Of a stretch of 6,363 bases of DNA, positions 5,346 to 6,363 are shown piece after piece. Both the position numbers and the translations under genes were made by a program. Numbering within the stretch: the stretch's first letter is position 1; each line of letters opens with the position of its first letter. The notes below the pieces were generated by a model. That model did no database searches. It was not told the DNA's origin and saw only the letters and a list, made by a program, of their open reading frames with translations. Location of the stretch: the NCBI GenBank assembly GCA_029881615.1, contig JAOUMF010000138.1, forward strand, positions 1 to 6,363. Reading direction: 5' to 3'. This DNA is from Alphaproteobacteria bacterium. GTDB taxonomy: Bacteria; Pseudomonadota; Alphaproteobacteria; UBA8366; JADFVY01.

Positions 5346-5421
5346 TGGCTCCCCGGGACGGACTCGAACCGCCGACAAGGTGGTTAACAGCCACCTGCTC
5401 TACCAACTGAGCTACCGGGGA
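5346..5421 (-). tRNA. tRNA-Asn (anticodon GTT)
   Basis: This is a 76-nt gene including an encoded CCA (5346-5348). The acceptor stem TCCCCGG pairs with CCGGGGA, with discriminator G at 5349. The anticodon arm is GGTGG-CTGTTAA-CCACC, with anticodon GTT at 5386-5388, which reads the asparagine codons AAC and AAU. The T arm carries GGTTCGAGTCC. A promoter lies upstream at 5483-5510 and a terminator downstream, so it is its own transcription unit. Confidence 0.97.
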
Positions 5422-5482
5422 TCAGGGTAGCGACCGGACGCATGCGCCTTTGAAACTCTGGCGTCGCCCGGTGAGCGGCGCG

Positions 5483-5510
5483 GTTATAACAAAAGCTTTT
5501 GCCGTTGCAA
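5483..5510 (-). promoter_or_regulatory. Promoter of tRNA-Asn
   Basis: On the minus strand, TTGCAA (5505-5510) is followed by a 16-nt spacer and TATAAC (5483-5488). The predicted start, near 5476, gives a leader of about 55 nt before the tRNA. The spacer contains a perfect 12-bp palindrome, CAAAAGCTTTTG, at 5490-5501. Confidence 0.6.
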
Positions 5511-5544
5511 AGCCTTCCTTTCAGCTTTGACGGTCAATCTTGAA

Positions 5545-5653
5545 ATTATTTATCCATGGCTGCGGATTGCCGGGCCTGGGCGTGGTTTGCGCCAGTCGCG
5601 CGCCAAGGTGGCGCGGTTTTGGCCGCGAGATCCGCATTGATTTGATAAATAAT
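5545..5653. repeat. 109-bp nested inverted repeat between the two tRNA genes
   Basis: Several arms nest around one centre. ATTATTTATC (5545-5554) pairs with GATAAATAAT (5644-5653). TGCGGAT (5561-5567) pairs with ATCCGCA (5630-5636). GGCC (5573-5576) pairs with GGCC (5621-5624). CGCGCCA (5599-5605) pairs with TGGCGCG (5609-5615) around a 3-nt loop. The whole stretch could fold as a long interrupted hairpin 8 nt after the tRNA-Cys CCA end. It could be a folded tRNA trailer, a small RNA, or a short mobile-type palindromic element. Confidence 0.55.
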
Positions 5654-5660
5654 GAAAAAT

Positions 5661-5734
5661 TGGAGGTCCGGGCCGGAATCGAACCGGCGTACGAGGCTTT
5701 GCAGGCCTCTGCATAACCACTCTGCCACCGGACC
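5661..5734 (-). tRNA. tRNA-Cys (anticodon GCA)
   Basis: This is a 74-nt gene including an encoded CCA (5661-5663) and discriminator T. The acceptor stem GGTCCGG (5728-5734) pairs with CCGGACC. The anticodon loop CTGCAAA (5698-5704) carries GCA at 5700-5702, which reads the cysteine codons. The T arm contains GGTTCGATTCC. It has a strong promoter about 42 nt upstream and lies on the same strand as tRNA-Asn. Confidence 0.97.
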
Positions 5735-5775
5735 CCGGCGCACGCCCGCCAACCGCGCGGGATGAGTGCGACCGT

Positions 5776-5804
5776 CATATACGTGGCCACGCGGTTCTGG
5801 TCAA
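5776..5804 (-). promoter_or_regulatory. Strong promoter of tRNA-Cys
   Basis: On the minus strand, TTGACC (5799-5804) is followed by exactly 17 nt and TATATG (5776-5781). The predicted start near 5769 gives a leader of about 35 nt. These are close to consensus, as expected for a tRNA gene. Confidence 0.72.
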
Positions 5805-5827
5805 GGCGGTCTGCGACCATCGTTCCG

Positions 5828-5856
5828 TTGTTTTCGCAAGGACGGTGTCATATATA
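5828..5856 (+). promoter_or_regulatory. Probable promoter of the methyltransferase gene
   Basis: TTGTTT (5828-5833) is followed by a 17-nt spacer and TATATA (5851-5856). The predicted start near 5863 gives a leader of about 60 nt before the ATG at 5922. It lies back to back with the tRNA-Cys promoter, the two -35 boxes being 23 bp apart. Confidence 0.5.
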
Positions 5857-5921
5857 GTTATGCGAATCGATTTCTTTGCCTGCCGGTTCCGGCACAACCC
5901 CGCAACAGGAGATATGCGGCG

Positions 5922-6363
5922 ATGGATTACAATGTTGCCCGCAAGAACATGATCGAACGCCAGATTCGGCCCAACAAGGTCGTCGACGAGGCGCTGATCG
6001 CGTCGATCGGCGACGCGCCGAGGGAGCGGTTCCTGCCAGAGGAATTGCGCGCCGTGGCCTATGTGGACGAGGATTTGCGGCTGAGTTCCGGGCGCAACCT
6101 GATGGAACCGGTGGTGCTGGCCCGGATGCTGCAGGCGTTGGCGCTGACACCCGCCGACGCGGTGCTGGATATCGCCAGCGGTACCGGCTATGCGGCCGCC
6201 GTCATGGCGCGGCTGGCCGGCACCGTGTTCGCGCTGGAAAGCGACGGTGACCTGCAGGCCCGGGCAAGCGGACTGTTCGGCGAACTGGCGCTGGATAATA
6301 TCATGTCCGAGGAAGGCGATCTTACGGCCGGATGCCCGCAACATGCGCCCTATAACGCGATTC
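5922..6363 (+). CDS. pcm: Protein-L-isoaspartate O-methyltransferase family protein (5' part)
   Basis: Cytoplasmic SAM-dependent methyltransferase of the Pcm family, which methylates isoaspartyl residues in damaged proteins so that they can be repaired. The window holds 147 codons; the full protein is usually about 210-220 residues. Family features in order are an N-terminal helix with MIERQIRPNKVVD (10-22), the stretch PRERFLPEEL (33-42), GRNLMEPVVLARMLQAL (57-73), SAM motif I VLDIASGTGYAAAVMA (81-96) and the acidic VFALESD (102-108). Alanine replaces the more usual glycine in the DIGCGTGY form of motif I (DIASGTGY). The ATG at 5922 has AGGAG 10 nt upstream; an ATG at 5914 is in another frame. 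Members of this family are common in alphaproteobacteria and can diverge in substrate, so strict repair activity is not assured. Confidence 0.88.
   Translation, partial: MDYNVARKNMIERQIRPNKVVDEALIASIGDAPRERFLPEELRAVAYVDEDLRLSSGRNLMEPVVLARMLQALALTPADAVLDIASGTGYAAAVMARLAGTVFALESDGDLQARASGLFGELALDNIMSEEGDLTAGCPQHAPYNAI

Noticed and set aside
5775..6344. Minus-strand open frame of 189 codons on the right side
   Set aside because: It is antisense to the methyltransferase gene, which has a clear SAM-binding motif, and it also runs through the tRNA-Cys promoter.

Overview
The window looks like chromosome from a GC-rich alphaproteobacterium, possibly a member of the Rhodospirillales; this is an inference. 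The evidence is codon use rich in G/C at third positions, GTG starts with strong Shine-Dalgarno sequences, the protein families present, and a pcm-type methyltransferase beside tRNA genes. No sequence search was possible, so the lineage is provisional.

Left part (1-4802) is a sugar uptake and oxidation module. On the minus strand, a periplasmic sugar-binding protein (1127-2203) precedes an RbsC-type permease (1-1012, cut by the left edge). The ATPase needed to complete this importer is not in the window. Divergently, on the plus strand, lies a short-chain dehydrogenase of the aldose 1-dehydrogenase type (2602-3363). Converging on it from the right is a minus-strand pair that overlaps by 4 bp: a short single-domain SIS protein (4305-4802) and an SMP-30/gluconolactonase-type lactonase (3439-4308). 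The simplest reading is import of an aldose, NAD-linked oxidation to an aldonolactone, and hydrolysis to the aldonate. The exact sugar cannot be read from the sequence.

The regulatory DNA is distinctive. The 398-bp divergent spacer (2204-2601) holds a good -35/-10 pair reading toward the binding protein. A perfect 17-bp inverted repeat covers the predicted transcription start, and a perfect stem-loop sits against the ribosome-binding site. A near copy of half of the 17-bp repeat occurs at 5199-5212. A stem-loop separates the binding-protein and permease genes. A shared stem-loop lies between the convergent genes.

Middle part (4803-5298) is about 500 bp with no recognisable gene. It ends in a tandem TGTTACCCA repeat close to the 3' end of a tRNA gene, so it may be an old integration boundary. 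This is speculative.

Right part (5299-6363) looks like core genome: tRNA-Asn(GTT) with a terminator and promoter, a spacer with a 109-bp nested inverted repeat, tRNA-Cys(GCA) with a strong promoter, and, divergently, the 5' part of a protein-L-isoaspartate O-methyltransferase-like gene (5922 to the right edge).
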